64,000 bases of DNA, taken from contig KB310056.1 in the NCBI GenBank assembly GCA_000328365.1, forward strand, positions 4,179 to 68,178, read 5' to 3'. Positions 32,901-47,399 of the stretch are shown in pieces. Under the pieces are notes generated by a model, which worked only from the letters and a program-made list of their open reading frames with translations, was not told where the DNA came from and did no database searches. A program made the translations under genes and the position numbers. Position 1 is the stretch's first letter. Each line of letters opens with the position of its first letter. Source of the stretch: Capitella teleta (Eukaryota; Annelida; Polychaeta; Capitellidae).

Positions 32901-33633
32901 CATTACACACATAAATTAATTTGCGAGGCCCATATCTTTTTTTTTTCTTTTTTTTTTTTTCTTTTTTTGCCTTCCACACGCCGTTGTCACCATAGCAACC
33001 GCCCTTCCGTTGAAAGTGCTCTGTTGATTTCGATGGGATTTTTTTCGTTTTTAGCCGTGCATCGCGAGTTCAAGATACATGCATAAAATAAATTAATAGC
33101 CGTATATTCGGAAATAATTAACCTAATCATTTTGATTAATTTTAATTTAAAGAGTTTTGTTCGGGAAGCGTGGATCTTGATGGCTGCATCAACAAAATAA
33201 CTTTTGCAGCTTTTCACTGTTTCGTGCATGGTGGAGAGTCACATAATATTTAGTATGCACAGTGCATCCCTAAAATAATTTATTATTAGCTGGATGATTC
33301 CAGTTTCCAGAATCCCGATGCGTATTCTCCATAGCTGTTCGTTATATTTCTTGGTAACCGTGGGCAAGATCAAGCCAAGGTCACCACAGATTATACATGA
33401 TATCAAGCTCATAGCTGCTGCTTCACAAGGAGCGATTTATATGTATTGAAACTCTTTGCTGACCACCACGGCCATATCTCTGTTAGAATTACAATATATG
33501 TATATTAATCCTCAAGAATAAACAAAAGAAAGCTATGGGACAAAACAAGAATAAGAATATTCGAGAAAATTGGTTCGATTTTGGAATCCCGAACCAAACA
33601 CATCATTCGAAACTACAGGAAGCTCCCTAAGTG
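26916..33633. other. Large intergenic region, no gene recognised
   Basis: A plausible 5' UTR splice acceptor for the adhesion GPCR sits near 26915. Beyond it I find no coding exon with matching splice sites. Two similar blocks (about 28640-28680 and 28750-28790, both reading ACCTTTGCCC and GATAACCGC) form a local repeat. A T-rich tract lies at 32938-32967. The rest is AT-rich with short meaningless frames. Distant enhancers cannot be judged. Confidence 0.5.
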
Positions 33634-34048
33634 TCATAGCTGCTGGTCGTAATTCGCGGTGTTAGCGTCGTAAGAGTTGCGACCATTTCCATCGACGACT
33701 TTGACAACTCCTCCGGTCACAGAAAGGGCACTGGCATTCACAGCAGCTCTGCACAGCACAGAGTCATCGGGGTAGACGGTACCTCTAGAAGTCTCCATAC
33801 AATCGCTGATGCCCCAGCAATTGACGTAGCAGTAGTCCCTGTTCTTGCATTCGCGCAGAGCATCACGACGCGTGAAAGCACATGACTTCTCGGCGATTTC
33901 AGCCGCTGGCGTACGCTGGGTGGTAGGCTTGGTGGTAGGCTTGGTGGTAGGCTTGGTGGTAGGCTTGGTGGTAGACATGGTACAGGCGCGTTCGCACTCT
34001 TCCTTGTCGTCAAACCTGCTGCCATTGCCATTATTTCCTTTGAATGTG
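33634..34048 (-). CDS. Partial secreted-protein exon: Kunitz C-terminal half, PTTK repeat, LCCL-like domain
   Basis: On the minus strand CLRFTFKGNNGNGSRF then DDKEECERACT matches the second half of a Kunitz/BPTI domain, although the usual GGC reads GNN. A TTKPTTKP repeat linker follows. The last 85 residues fit an LCCL domain: DYCYVNCWGISDCMETSRG, VYPDDSVLCRAAVNAS, GGVVKVVDGNGRNSYDA, ending at a stop. It would be a secreted matrix or inhibitor-type protein. The 5' side is abnormal: a stop codon lies six codons upstream and no acceptor is visible, so the start is lost. I find no first half of the Kunitz domain in the next 1.6 kb. Either distant exons are spliced here by a site I cannot see, or it is a gene fragment. 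Confidence 0.55.
33915..33974. repeat. 12-bp tandem repeat encoding PTTK
   Basis: About five copies of GGTGGTAGGCTT lie in the linker between the Kunitz-like and LCCL-like segments. The unit is in frame, so copy changes would only alter linker length. Confidence 0.8.
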
Positions 34049-34059
34049 AAGCGTAGACA

Positions 34060-35733
34060 TTTTATTTTTGTTTTTTAACTCCATCGAAATATATTTTCAA
34101 ATTCCTTCTCTACTCAATTAAATTTAAATTTTACTCAAACCAGCAATCGTGCTTCACGTTCTCGCCGTTTAATTTAAGTTTAATCAGATTACCACTATAT
34201 CGAACAACCTTTTGACAAAATACGCTGTTCTATACCAATGCTATAGAATTTACAATGAATTCCTCATTCCTTTGGGTCTTAATTATAGATGAACAGGTAT
34301 CATTGAAAAAAAAAAATTGAAAAAAAAACGATTTTAAATTTATTCATTTAATTAAATTTTGCACATGTTCTTAATATATTTCCTCTTCTTTCCTTTTTTT
34401 TTCCTTTTTTTTTCTTCTCTCTCTTTTCTCTTTCTCTTTTTTTTTTTTCTTCTTATGTCTGTGTATTATGTTTAAAATTTGCATTTTGTTTTGCCTTGTA
34501 CAGTTGAATTTAAATACACTTGTACTATTTTGTTTCTTAGTATCGTTTCCGCACCCTCACGCAACGACTTCATTGTATTTTTATTTTCCACATATTTTTT
34601 GGTGCCAAAAAAAGCTTGTTTTTGGAGCACCATTTGTTCGATTATCTGTTTTGTTTCAAATGTGTTGTTTTTCTCAGATATTTTTTTTTAATCGAACAAT
34701 AAATTGCCTTATCAATCTGTCTATGACGTAATACAGGATCATCAAGAGGCAGACATCTTGGATTCTTCACGATCAGTCAATATTTTTTTTTCTTTTTTTT
34801 TCACCAGTCGATAGTAGTTGTTCAGTTTCATCTCAAATGTGTTCATGTAGAACTAGTATCCTATATTATGGTTATCACACTTAATTAAGATTCTAGGTAG
34901 AACAAACCTGCAAAATTAAGTCATTCATGAAAGATCCAGTTCATGGTTATCCATCTAGGGCATCCACAAACCACACCATGGTACTACAATAAATGCTGAG
35001 GAATAATGTTATCACTTATCGGTTGACTTTAGCTAGATAATACATTACAATGTACTCACAAGATAATGTAAAATAATGCGACAATTAAGGGGAACAGATT
35101 TGATTTTAAGTCGTTTTATTCCAGGAATTGACAATGAATACACAGAGAAAAAAAATAAAAAATTAAACTGGAGGGGTTAGAGGAAAAGTTCATTGAACAA
35201 AAAAATTATGAACAAACGATGCATATTTAATTATTAATCAGATAATAATGCTGATTGTTGAGAACAGAGGATAATGATAAGCCAAGAATATTATGATAAA
35301 TAGATGTTGGAGAATCTCTTTCAAAAACAGTCAACACCATCAAGAATTTAAGATGCATTTATGCTCACACAAATCAGACATACAAAGCATGCATTCGCTC
35401 AAAATGTCAACCCCTACGAAATATTCTGTAAGTATTGTAATTCTCTAATAACAATAAAAACCAGCTGCTTTGAGAAAATAAAAAAATATGATTGATCAAA
35501 GTATAGACGAAAAGAGTCATGGCCTTAAAAACTGTAAAAGTGCATATTTTAGCAAATTAAATAATTTATTAGATTGAAAAATATACATTAAATATATAAA
35601 GGCCACAGGAATAATCAAAACTACTTGCAAGGTCAAAACAAGACAGAAAAAAGGAATGCACCTGTTTCACATCAGCAAGATTCACTATGAAATAAATAAA
35701 ACCAAAGCACAGGGTGGCGCAGTGGACGTCCTA
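34060..35733. other. Intergenic, low-complexity T-rich segments
   Basis: T/C-rich tracts at about 34380-34455 and 34785-34802, otherwise AT-rich. TTTATT at 35565-35570 is a minus-strand AATAAA about 165 bases beyond the stop of the peptidase gene and is its likely poly(A) signal. No gene seen. Confidence 0.5.
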
Positions 35734-39222
<3,489 letters not shown>

Positions 39223-39537
39223 TTCAACTGAAAATTAAAAAAATAATAAAAAAAAAAAGACTGTAATCATGTATGAGTGAATAATTTCCTTCAAGTGTAA
39301 GTTACATTTGACAGGTTGAAAAAAACTTGAAGAATGATTTTGTAGAAGTAGAACACTCCATTGCCCTAATCAACTCATAGCTCACAGGTTCAGAGTCTTT
39401 GACTATCAATGTCAATAAGTGACTGAGTGCAGTGCTAGAAGTTTGGTTGTTTCATTTCAATGTCATTTTAATTCTTTTATTTCTGACAAGTGGTGGACCT
39501 TTTATACACTATCATTTATGGTACAGTCAGAACTCAG

Positions 39538-40400
39538 ATATACAGAGTGAGCCAAAAGTGAGTAGTCTATCTACTCCATGTTAAAGATTTCAATGTTTTT
39601 CAATGGCAGTGCACTTTCCGAGAAAGTGTTACAAAACAGGTCACGGTGTAAAACAAGGTAAATCTCTGAGAAATATATACCTGGTATGGATAGTTTAATA
39701 TTTCATGCTGCTATTCCTATAATTTTTAATCCAATTTTTTTCGACATTGATGCCGATTTATCTCAACCAAAAGAGTGCAGCCAACATTCGGCAATATTTC
39801 GATTATTTTCCCTTTCAGCCACTGACCATGAATGAGCATCATTTGGATGCCCAAATAAGGCATCGCTCTCAGCACGCTGCTGCAATTAGTGACCTATACT
39901 AGTACATGTATGCAAGGGATAGTCATTGAGTAGGCCTTAGAGTGCATAATACAATGTAATGGGAATGCATCGTACATTGTAAGTTTCAATTAGTGTTCAC
40001 GTAACAGAAGGAGTTTGTAAAGTAACGACCTACTCTAGAAGTAACAACAATGAAAAAGATAAAACAAATGTGAAATAAAATACTAACTAAAATATAAAAA
40101 ATTTGAGGAACGCAGCAAGCGCCGAGCGCAGAAAACAAACGCAAAACATTCTCTGGCGCCTAAATCGCGTGCATTATTAATTATTTTCATGCATCAAATA
40201 TTCTTTTCTTAAATTACTGTAATAGGATGAACAAACTAAATATTCTATTGTTTGTGAGTGCTGTTGTTGATATTGTAGCACTAATATGTATCCACTAAAA
40301 TCAAAACAAAGCAGACAATTTGTACTGCAGCGCCACGCAACAGATGACATTCCACAATGCTGGTTCAGGGGCCCATCTGATTACGTGTACATAAAGGCTC
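39538..40400. mobile_element. Damaged mariner-like MITE copy
   Basis: The left end ACAGAGTGAGCCAAAAGTG with TA before it, followed by TCCATGTTAAAGATTTCAAT and GAAAGTGTTACAAAACAG, matches the intact copy at 57638-58197 read in reverse. Internal sequence ACTAAAATCAAAACAAAGCA recurs at 40295. The right terminal repeat is missing. It lies about 300 bases upstream of the DPP8/9 start codon. Confidence 0.65.
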
Positions 40401-40904
40401 TTAACGAGCCAAAGTGTTTGACCATGTGCATCTATGATTTTATGATTTCACGGATATATGTTCCTAAACCAACCATCAATCCTTGTACTTTTGAAGTTTT
40501 CATAGCAGTTACCGATTGATTTGTGATAGACCACTGCCAAAAACATGCAGCAAAGCGATCACGACCCGAGGTGAACCAGTGAAGCGAATAGTTTTCACAG
40601 TAATTGGGCAATGCGGGTGCTCAGCTTGAATACTGGTATGCTGGTGCACAGAAATGTATGCTATGCCCAATATCAATGCATGATCTTCACCTCAACCAGT
40701 GCATGCATCTAATTCAGCCATGTGTACCGATGAATGCATATGCGATGTGTTATTGAAGAAAAAAAAAGATATATATGTACAATATATATCCTTCGTATAC
40801 ATGTATATAGAAAAAAGCAGATATACACTTCATCACAAGCAACGTTTCCGCAACTCATGAATTTCTAGCACATAGATGTAAGTATTTATACATGTACATG
40901 CATG
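40401..40904. other. Intergenic, nothing recognised
   Basis: AT-rich sequence with short ATAT runs near 40770-40810. No exon, RNA gene or repeat end seen. Confidence 0.5.
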
Positions 40905-40917
40905 TCTAGCAATGAAG

Positions 40918-41243
40918 TGAGTGATTGGGGTTTTACGGCTCCACCCAACCCGTTCGGGTGATACGGGCGCCAGAACAGAAGGCCCGGGACCGGGGTTTCC
41001 CCCTACTCTTATCGATAAATCCCAAGGGTTCTTTATCCTGCATACCACCATAGACAGTAGTACACAGCGCCCCGCCTTGTTACGCAGTTGGGCAGCACTG
41101 CAGAGTACCCGAAGAATTACAACTGTAATTCACAATCATAACGCTCGTGGCCTGATCGGGTCTCGAACCCGGGACCTCGACCCCCACGGTCGGCATAGGA
41201 TTGTAGTCAGCGGTTTAACCCACTGCGCTATCCGGTGCCCCTC
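40918..41243 (-). mobile_element. tRNA-derived SINE, full length, with target-site duplications
   Basis: The minus strand starts with a tRNA-like head. The A box is TAGCGCAGTGGG and the B box GGTTCGAGACC, at normal spacing. The body ends in CCGTAAAACCCCAATCAC. Exact 13-base direct repeats TCTAGCAATGAAG flank it at 40905-40917 and 41244-41256. The tail core resembles the conserved domain of metazoan Meta-type SINEs, but that is from memory. Confidence 0.85.
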
Positions 41244-41256
41244 TCTAGCAATGAAG

Positions 41257-41867
41257 GACCACACATGTTTATTGACCCTTATGGATTCTACTTCTTGTCA
41301 ACACAATTGCAAACATATTGGGTTTCCCCAAATACTTGTATGCTTCTCTCTTCTGATACTAGTACATCAATGTATGATCAGTTGTACACTAGTACATAAA
41401 TTGTGTAATATCAAAACTGCGGGTGTGCCCCCAAACATCCCAGTCTTTGGTTTAAGCACACTGATCAATAAATTGTCAAGTTATTCCAACTGACTTTTCC
41501 TAATTCGGCATACTTTTATGCTACACATCAAAGCAGCGTTTTCAAGGCATCTCTCAAACTACAGTGCGGGTTTGTGACGCGAAGAGATTTGAAAAAGCGA
41601 GCTAATTAGCGACTGAAAGCCAAGTTAGCGCCGACACTTCACTCTCGGCTTTATAATTGTTATTCTCATCATCCTTTGACCTGCATTATAATTACCGGGG
41701 TAGTTACTGTGCACAACATAACCTCTGTAATCACAATGTGTGTTATGCTGGTCATACTGGTAACTGGTAGCTGAGAGAAAACTACAATTTTCTCAGCTTT
41801 TTGATTGCAAGGGTGTAGTTTTCATCAAAGTATGTGTTGTTCAGGCTGTATTTCAGTACATGTATGT
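41257..41867. other. Spacer between two SINE copies, nothing recognised
   Basis: AT-rich. No exon or terminal repeats found. Confidence 0.5.
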
Positions 41868-42135
41868 GAGTGTGATTGGGGTTTTATGGCTCCACCCAAA
41901 CCAATCGGGTGATACGGGCGCCAAAACAGAAGGCCTGGGACCGGGGTTTCCCCCTACTCTTAGCGATAAATCCCAAGGGTTCTTTATCCTGCATACAGCC
42001 ATAGACAGTAGTACACAGCGCCCGGCCTTGTTACGCAGTTGGGCAGCACCGCAGAGTCACTAAAGAATCACAATTGTTATTCACAATCATAACGCCCGTG
42101 GCCTGATCGGGTCTCAAACCCGGGACCTCGACCGC
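41868..42135 (-). mobile_element. Second SINE copy, truncated before the A box
   Basis: Colinear with the copy at 40918-41243 through the body and the B box (GGTTTGAGACC), then it stops. The tRNA head beyond the B box is gone. Divergence is visible at many positions, so it is older. Confidence 0.8.
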
Positions 42136-42319
42136 TGGATTTCGTTGGATTCAAAAGAGAACGACCTATCCTAATACGTAAAATATTTAGCTATGCGTGC
42201 GTTCATATAAAAATTACAGAGCAGGTGAAGTGGAGGCTTTTTGAGTAAAATATGTGGCCATGAAGGAATATCGGACCAAAACTGCTGTGGTGGTGAATGT
42301 GTTAATCAATCCATATCAG

Positions 42320-42416
42320 GTATTTATTTTTTTGAATAATGGATAAATTTTAGCCAATTTCAAAGTTACGTTTTTAACATGGAGTAAATAAGACCACTTT
42401 TGGCCCACTCTGTATC
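42320..42416. mobile_element. Terminal fragment of the mariner-like MITE
   Basis: TTTTTAACATGGAGTAAATA followed by AGACCACTTTTGGCCCACTC and TGTA is the right terminal repeat of the family at 57638-58197. Only this end is present. Confidence 0.65.
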
Positions 42417-42889
42417 GAACTTCCAAAATACGTTTGTAGAATTTGCCCAATGAACTACTCTGCTGTTTCAAATAATATAAAAACATGTCTCTTTTTAGCC
42501 ATGAAACCCTCCTTTTCGTGCCTCGATGTATCAACTTTCAACAAACTAATCTGGAATCACCACCTAAATTCATATAGACATGAAGAAATTATATTTTCCG
42601 ATATGTTAAAAGTCCTGATATCTATAAATAATTCTATAATTCCCATGCTAGACCTTGAGGAAAGAACGATTTTTTGTCAATATTTCTCTACTATATAATG
42701 TATTATGTGTTGCGATTATTTATTACTTTATTTTTCCTATTGTGTTGAATGTTCTTTATACCACATTATTGTGCGTGTTGTACGAGATAAATTTTATGAT
42801 TAGAAAAGCGTCACAGTGAGAATGAATGAAAGAATGATCATCATCATCATGACATGATGATGATGATTATGTCTCGTAATGTTAAAAGA

Positions 42890-43620
42890 TAGGGACCACA
42901 TTGTGTTATGCGAACACCTGTCTTATGTGGACAGCCCTCCATAACAATATGCGAACAGTATTATCAATGTTTCGATGTATAAGCTCGGCAGCGTGCAGTC
43001 GTCAGTCACGGGAAGTTCAAGTGATTAACTGAACAATGTGAACGCTTTACTTTTGAATCGCGGCGTCTACATGGCGCCGTATCGATGCATTCAGCTTTGT
43101 TCTTTCCTTTGATTATGTAAACCCTTTCATCTCATATATTTAACTGTATGTCACAACATTCCTGGGGTTTTCTTCAAGTTGATTTCGATTGTTTAAAATG
43201 GGCGTGGCATTCTCCGTGTGAGCTAAGACAACTATTTGTCTTGGTCAATGAATCATTCCAGATTAATCACTTGGTCACCGGGGGCGGGGCTTAAGTCATC
43301 TGTCACGCTTGTAGGTGACACATGCTGCGAAGAGATGAGTTGTGTTTAAGCTCGACCAATGAATATTGAATAGCTCAATGACAATGATTTCACACATTTA
43401 TTTTCTCTTCAAGCATCAACCTCTTTGCAAACCTCCTCTGTTGACTCTTGCTATCAGTGTTACATAAGACATAGAGCTCTCAGCTCTGCATAGCTGTATT
43501 GACCCCTGGGGGGTTACCATAGGGATAATCTGGTGTCAGGAGTTTATGCGGACAACTCTGGTATGCGGACAATTTCTCTTGGATTTTCAGCTGTCCATAT
43601 ACCACAGGTTCTACTGTACC
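42890..43620. mobile_element. Pogo/Tigger-like non-autonomous element
   Basis: The right end, read in reverse, is TACAGTAGAACCTGTGGTAT then ATGGACAGCTG and repeated TTGTCCGCATA. The left end GGGACCACATTGTGTTATGC with GAACACCTG and TGTGGACAGCC is its diverged partner. The form (CAGTAGAACCT, TA target) is typical of pogo-type elements. No transposase is readable between. Confidence 0.5.
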
Positions 43621-43736
43621 AGGAAACACACCCACGTTGGATCAAGGTCCCTAACCTACTAAAACAATAGGACAGTACAACGGACGTATGCCCCAAAACA
43701 TATTGGGCACAATACGTTCCAGTTTAATGCAGTAAG

Positions 43737-44690
43737 GGCAGGGCTCAAAATAAGAGAAAAGATTTAAAAGATTAAGTAAAAAAGGAATTTTTACTCGCCA
43801 AAATATATTTTTACTCGCCCGAAATTCTGCCAAAAAATATAGCATAAAATGCAATTATTTTAGACATGTACGCCCAGGTCGATTGTATGTGACAATACAC
43901 TGCCATATAGCACACCTTTATCTGATTAGCGATGCGTCAAAAGCATTCAGTACCATGTTCTGTGTTCAGTACTCTCTCTAGAAAAGTGTGTTTCCCTCTA
44001 CTGGGTTATGCTGGTATGTTGCAATGGCCAGGTGTCCACTCTGAATTAGGTGAGCCAATAAATGAAACTTACAAAGGAAACCGCACAGACTTGTCGATGC
44101 CGTCAATCCTTTGATCAACCCTCAACGGGAATCTTCAAAAGAATTATTTAAAAATGGTTAACTCAAGCGTTAACAAAACCGCGTCAACTTACATCTTTGA
44201 GCATGAGTTAGAATCAACTTTTGATTCCAAATGCAGATACGTTGTGTCAGTGAATGGATGAAGGAAGCAACCATTTGTGAAATCATCAACCACTGCTACT
44301 GTATGTACTATAATATTTAGACTAATTACCAACTTATAACATACTGTACCTAAGACGCGTCTTAATTTGAAAATATGTGAATGCAGTAAAAACAACGGTG
44401 GCGCCGCAATTAACTCGTCTGATCTGGCGTCGACAATCTCAACATGGCATCAGCCATTTCAAACTTACTTGCATGATATTATACGCCTGCATGGGCTCAC
44501 AAGTTTCAGTTTTTAAAATGAGGATTGAGCCAAATTTTATTGCTTGGGGTTGACCAAAGAATCTGCCTTTTATATTTTATTTTGAGAGCTAAATTTTTCC
44601 TTACCATCTGGCTACCATTATTGATATTTTTTGTCACCAGCGAGAATTTTTACTTGCCCTTGGCGAGTCTTATTTCTAGTCCTCAGTAAG
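43737..44690. mobile_element. Possible element with GGCTCAAAATAAGA-type inverted ends
   Basis: GGGCTCAAAATAAGA followed by TTTTTACTCGCC near 43740-43800 recurs inverted near 44636-44685 (GGACTAGAAATAAGACTCGCC on the minus strand). The 950 bases between have no coding potential that I can read. Ends are imprecise. Confidence 0.35.
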
Positions 44691-44699
44691 GGTGTAACT

Positions 44700-45050
44700 C
44701 TATTGGAAACCTGACTTACACCTTTGTTGCACTCAGTACAGCGCAGGATAAATTGTGGGAACAAAAAGGACCTAAGTCTGTCAAACCAATGACTTGCATC
44801 CTTTCTGCACCCACTCACCATTTTCTTGGTGTTTGATGCCACAGTGACAAGGAATGAAGGATTATGATACAACTACAAGTGCCTCACCCCCATAAGCCCA
44901 TTTACTCAAATTACCGCAGGATGGCATGAGAAACCCACTTACATCCTTATCCATTTTTATTGCACCAGATAGAGCTTGGTGTACGGATTCTAGCTATACC
45001 AATAAGTCCAAAAGCCCAACTTACAACCTTTTTGCACTGAGGTAGCGATT
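44700..45050. repeat. Degenerate dispersed tandem motif, 4 copies
   Basis: On the minus strand GTGCAACAAAGGTGTAAGTC (about 44720), GTGCAGAAAGGATGCAAGTC (44790-44810), GTGCAATAAAAATGGATAAG with GATGTAAGTG (about 44936-44967) and GTGCAAAAAGGTTGTAAGTT (45020-45040) share one motif. Translations read C-x-K-x-V-S. They may be decayed copies of one small exon or a simple tandem array. Confidence 0.4.
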
Positions 45051-45426
45051 TGGGGTCGGGGTAGCTCCAGATGTACCCATCATTGGGGGGACTAATTATC
45101 AATATAGAGGCTGGAACCGAGACTAGGGTCGGGGGTGATTCGACAAGTGCCCCTTTTCTACTTCTAAGCACCAGCGGTTCGCCGGTTTTTGGCTAATTAA
45201 GAATATAAAACAAAGCTATCTAAGCCGAAAAACCTTTCTTGAACATTCTAAGATAATAAATATGAGCATGTCTAAGAGGAACAGAGCGCAATTTTCATAC
45301 TCTTCAACATAATTTAGTGTTGTTAACTAACTTTTCAAGTTTTCTCGACAGCTGAGAAGCCGGAAGCGGAAACCAACAGAGTTAATATCCAAATCACTTT
45401 CTCATTTGGGTAGTTTTGTAGAAGGG

Positions 45427-45461
45427 GCTTTATGAATTAAATATTGCTTAATTCATAAAGC
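45427..45461. repeat. Perfect 14-bp hairpin
   Basis: GCTTTATGAATTAA and its exact reverse complement TTAATTCATAAAGC are separated by 7 bases. Confidence 0.85.
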
Positions 45462-45626
45462 ACCTTATATGTATAATATAAACGGAAAGAGAAGGTGTTG
45501 CAATAATGAAATCATGGAATCTGTACGTGTTAATGGTAAATTTTATCCTTACAGTACTATATGGCTTGGACACTCCTCTCACAATGCTGAAATCTGCCAG
45601 CCTCGATCTCTTCATGTGCATGACTT

Positions 45627-46684
45627 TATGAATGAATGAATGAATGAATGAATGAAATTTTTATTTATATACTTACTATATAACGCCATAATTTCCAATA
45701 AAATTGTTCAGTTGCGCTTGACAAAATACATGTAATAAATAAAATAATATGAACATAAAATAAATACAAGCATATATTAAAGAAGAAAAACGTAACATAT
45801 TGTAAGTGAACATTAGATATACACTATAGGACAGTCATATTAAAATAATCAAAATGCAATTCGAAAAAGTCAGTTATCAATTTCGATTTAAAAAGGTCTA
45901 AAGATCTGGATTGACGTATATCAATAGGTAATCCATTCCATAATAAAGGAGCTGTGGCATAAAAACATTGTTCAGTACAATTATAATGAGGTTTTGACAC
46001 AAGTAGGAGAGATGAATTTATTGACCGTAAATTACGGGTCGGTGTATATACAGTTAAAAGGTCTTTGAGATAGTCAGGTGCAAGTCCGTTTAAGGCTTTG
46101 TAAGTTATTAAAAGCACTTTAAATGATATACGCTCTTTCACAGGAAGCCAGTGTAGATGTTTGAGGAGGGAAGAGATGCTGCAGTACTTGGATCGATGAT
46201 CGAGTGGCGATTCGAGCGGCAGTATTCTGCACTCTTTGGAGCTTTTGAATTGCAGCACCGGGAAATCCTATTAAGAGGGAGTTACAGTAGTCTATTCTCG
46301 ATGATATTATGAAATGGATGAGGTGGATTGTACGTTGCATCATATGTTAGGGAATTCCGGATGGATGATATTCTGCGAAGATGAATGTAGCAGGAATGCA
46401 TGTTCTCGTGATGTGCTCTCTCATGTTGAGACTCTTATCGAACATGACGCCAAGATTTCGTGCGCTTTTTGATGGTAGAATAGCGCTTTCACCAACGAGT
46501 AGGGAGTCCATGGGAGAGACAATCACAGCTCGAGGGTTACTGAAGCACATCACTTCAGTATTGCTGTCATTTATATTCAGATGATTTGCAGCCATCCATT
46601 GCTTAACAGATCTCACGCAAGCTTTGAGTTTAGCGATTACATCAGACGGATCTTCATTGGCATTGAAAGAAGCATACAACTGGG
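45627..46684 (-). mobile_element. LINE 3' part (L2/CR1-like) with ATTC-type tail
   Basis: The minus strand carries the C-terminal half of a non-LTR reverse transcriptase in three frames. It reads QLYASFNANEDPSDVIAKL, WMAANHLNINDSNTEVMCFS and ARNLGVMFDKSLNMREH. Further on come SRIDYCNSLLIGFP, LQRVQNTAARIAT, LHWLPVKERISFKVLLITYK and PLLWNGLPIDIRQS. The 3' end is a run of ATTC units (plus strand 45630-45657), usual for L2/CR1 clades. The 5' side is truncated within the RT and abuts another LINE tail at about 46685. Confidence 0.85.
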
Positions 46685-47375
46685 AGAGAGAGAGAGAGAG
46701 AATAAACTTTTTATTTTTCACTGTATAAAACACAAGAAAAAAAGAACAGATTACAGTAGATTATGTAAAAAAAATATATACAGTGCCAGGGGGCTACGCA
46801 AAGGCACTAAATAATTCTTACAGTAAAAACATCGTGAGGAACTGAAAATACTATAAAAGCAGAATAAAAAACAAAAACAAAAAAAACAATTTACAGTATC
46901 AGTAATCTATGAATTGACGAATGCATCAAGTTTTATTACAGGCAAAACAATTGCGTATACAGCATGGAATATTATAGGACTGGATAATATTATTCTTAAT
47001 GTACTGTGAGTAGCCATATAATGAATGTGTATGAATTTTAGTTGTAAATTGCGAAGGTGCGTCATTTATTGTGTTTACTATTGAATATCTCAAGCACCAT
47101 CTGAAGTATTCATGCCAAAACCCAGGAATCGAGAGCTGTCTTCTGTGTCATGAGGTTGTTCGATGAGAGATACAATTACTAAGAAAGTATGATGGGAGAG
47201 AATTATTACAAAGCTTGTAGTAAAATTTGAATTCCTGAAGTTTTCTTATATCACTAATCTTTAACAAGTTTAGTTTGAAAAAGATTGGGTCTGTGTGTGC
47301 ATAATGCTTAGAATGCGTTATCATCTGTGTAAAAATGCGCGTCCACAGAATGCGATCTGGCAATGTCACCGAGTT
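46685..47375 (-). mobile_element. Second LINE 3' end with a CT-repeat tail
   Basis: Minus-strand frame HTDPIFFKLNLLKISDIRKL followed by QEFKFYYKLCNNSLPSYF matches the extreme C-terminus of a non-LTR retrotransposon ORF2 (HTEPIF-x-x-LNILKI). About 450 bases of 3' UTR follow, ending AATAAAAAGTTTATTCTCTC. The CT tail touches the broken 5' side of the neighbouring LINE, so one inserted beside or into the other. Confidence 0.7.
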
Positions 47376-47399
47376 TATACTTTCAGTACCATAGAAATA

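Noticed and set aside
34468-34731. Hydrophobic plus-strand frames resembling membrane proteins
   Set aside because: T-rich DNA yields Phe/Leu-rich frames. No splice sites, conserved motif or start context supports them.
40918-41243. A functional tRNA gene
   Set aside because: A and B boxes are present, but the acceptor arms do not pair and the sequence continues into a SINE body with target-site copies.
40921-41493. A 190-codon plus-strand frame
   Set aside because: Most of it is the antisense of the SINE; the rest has no family signal.
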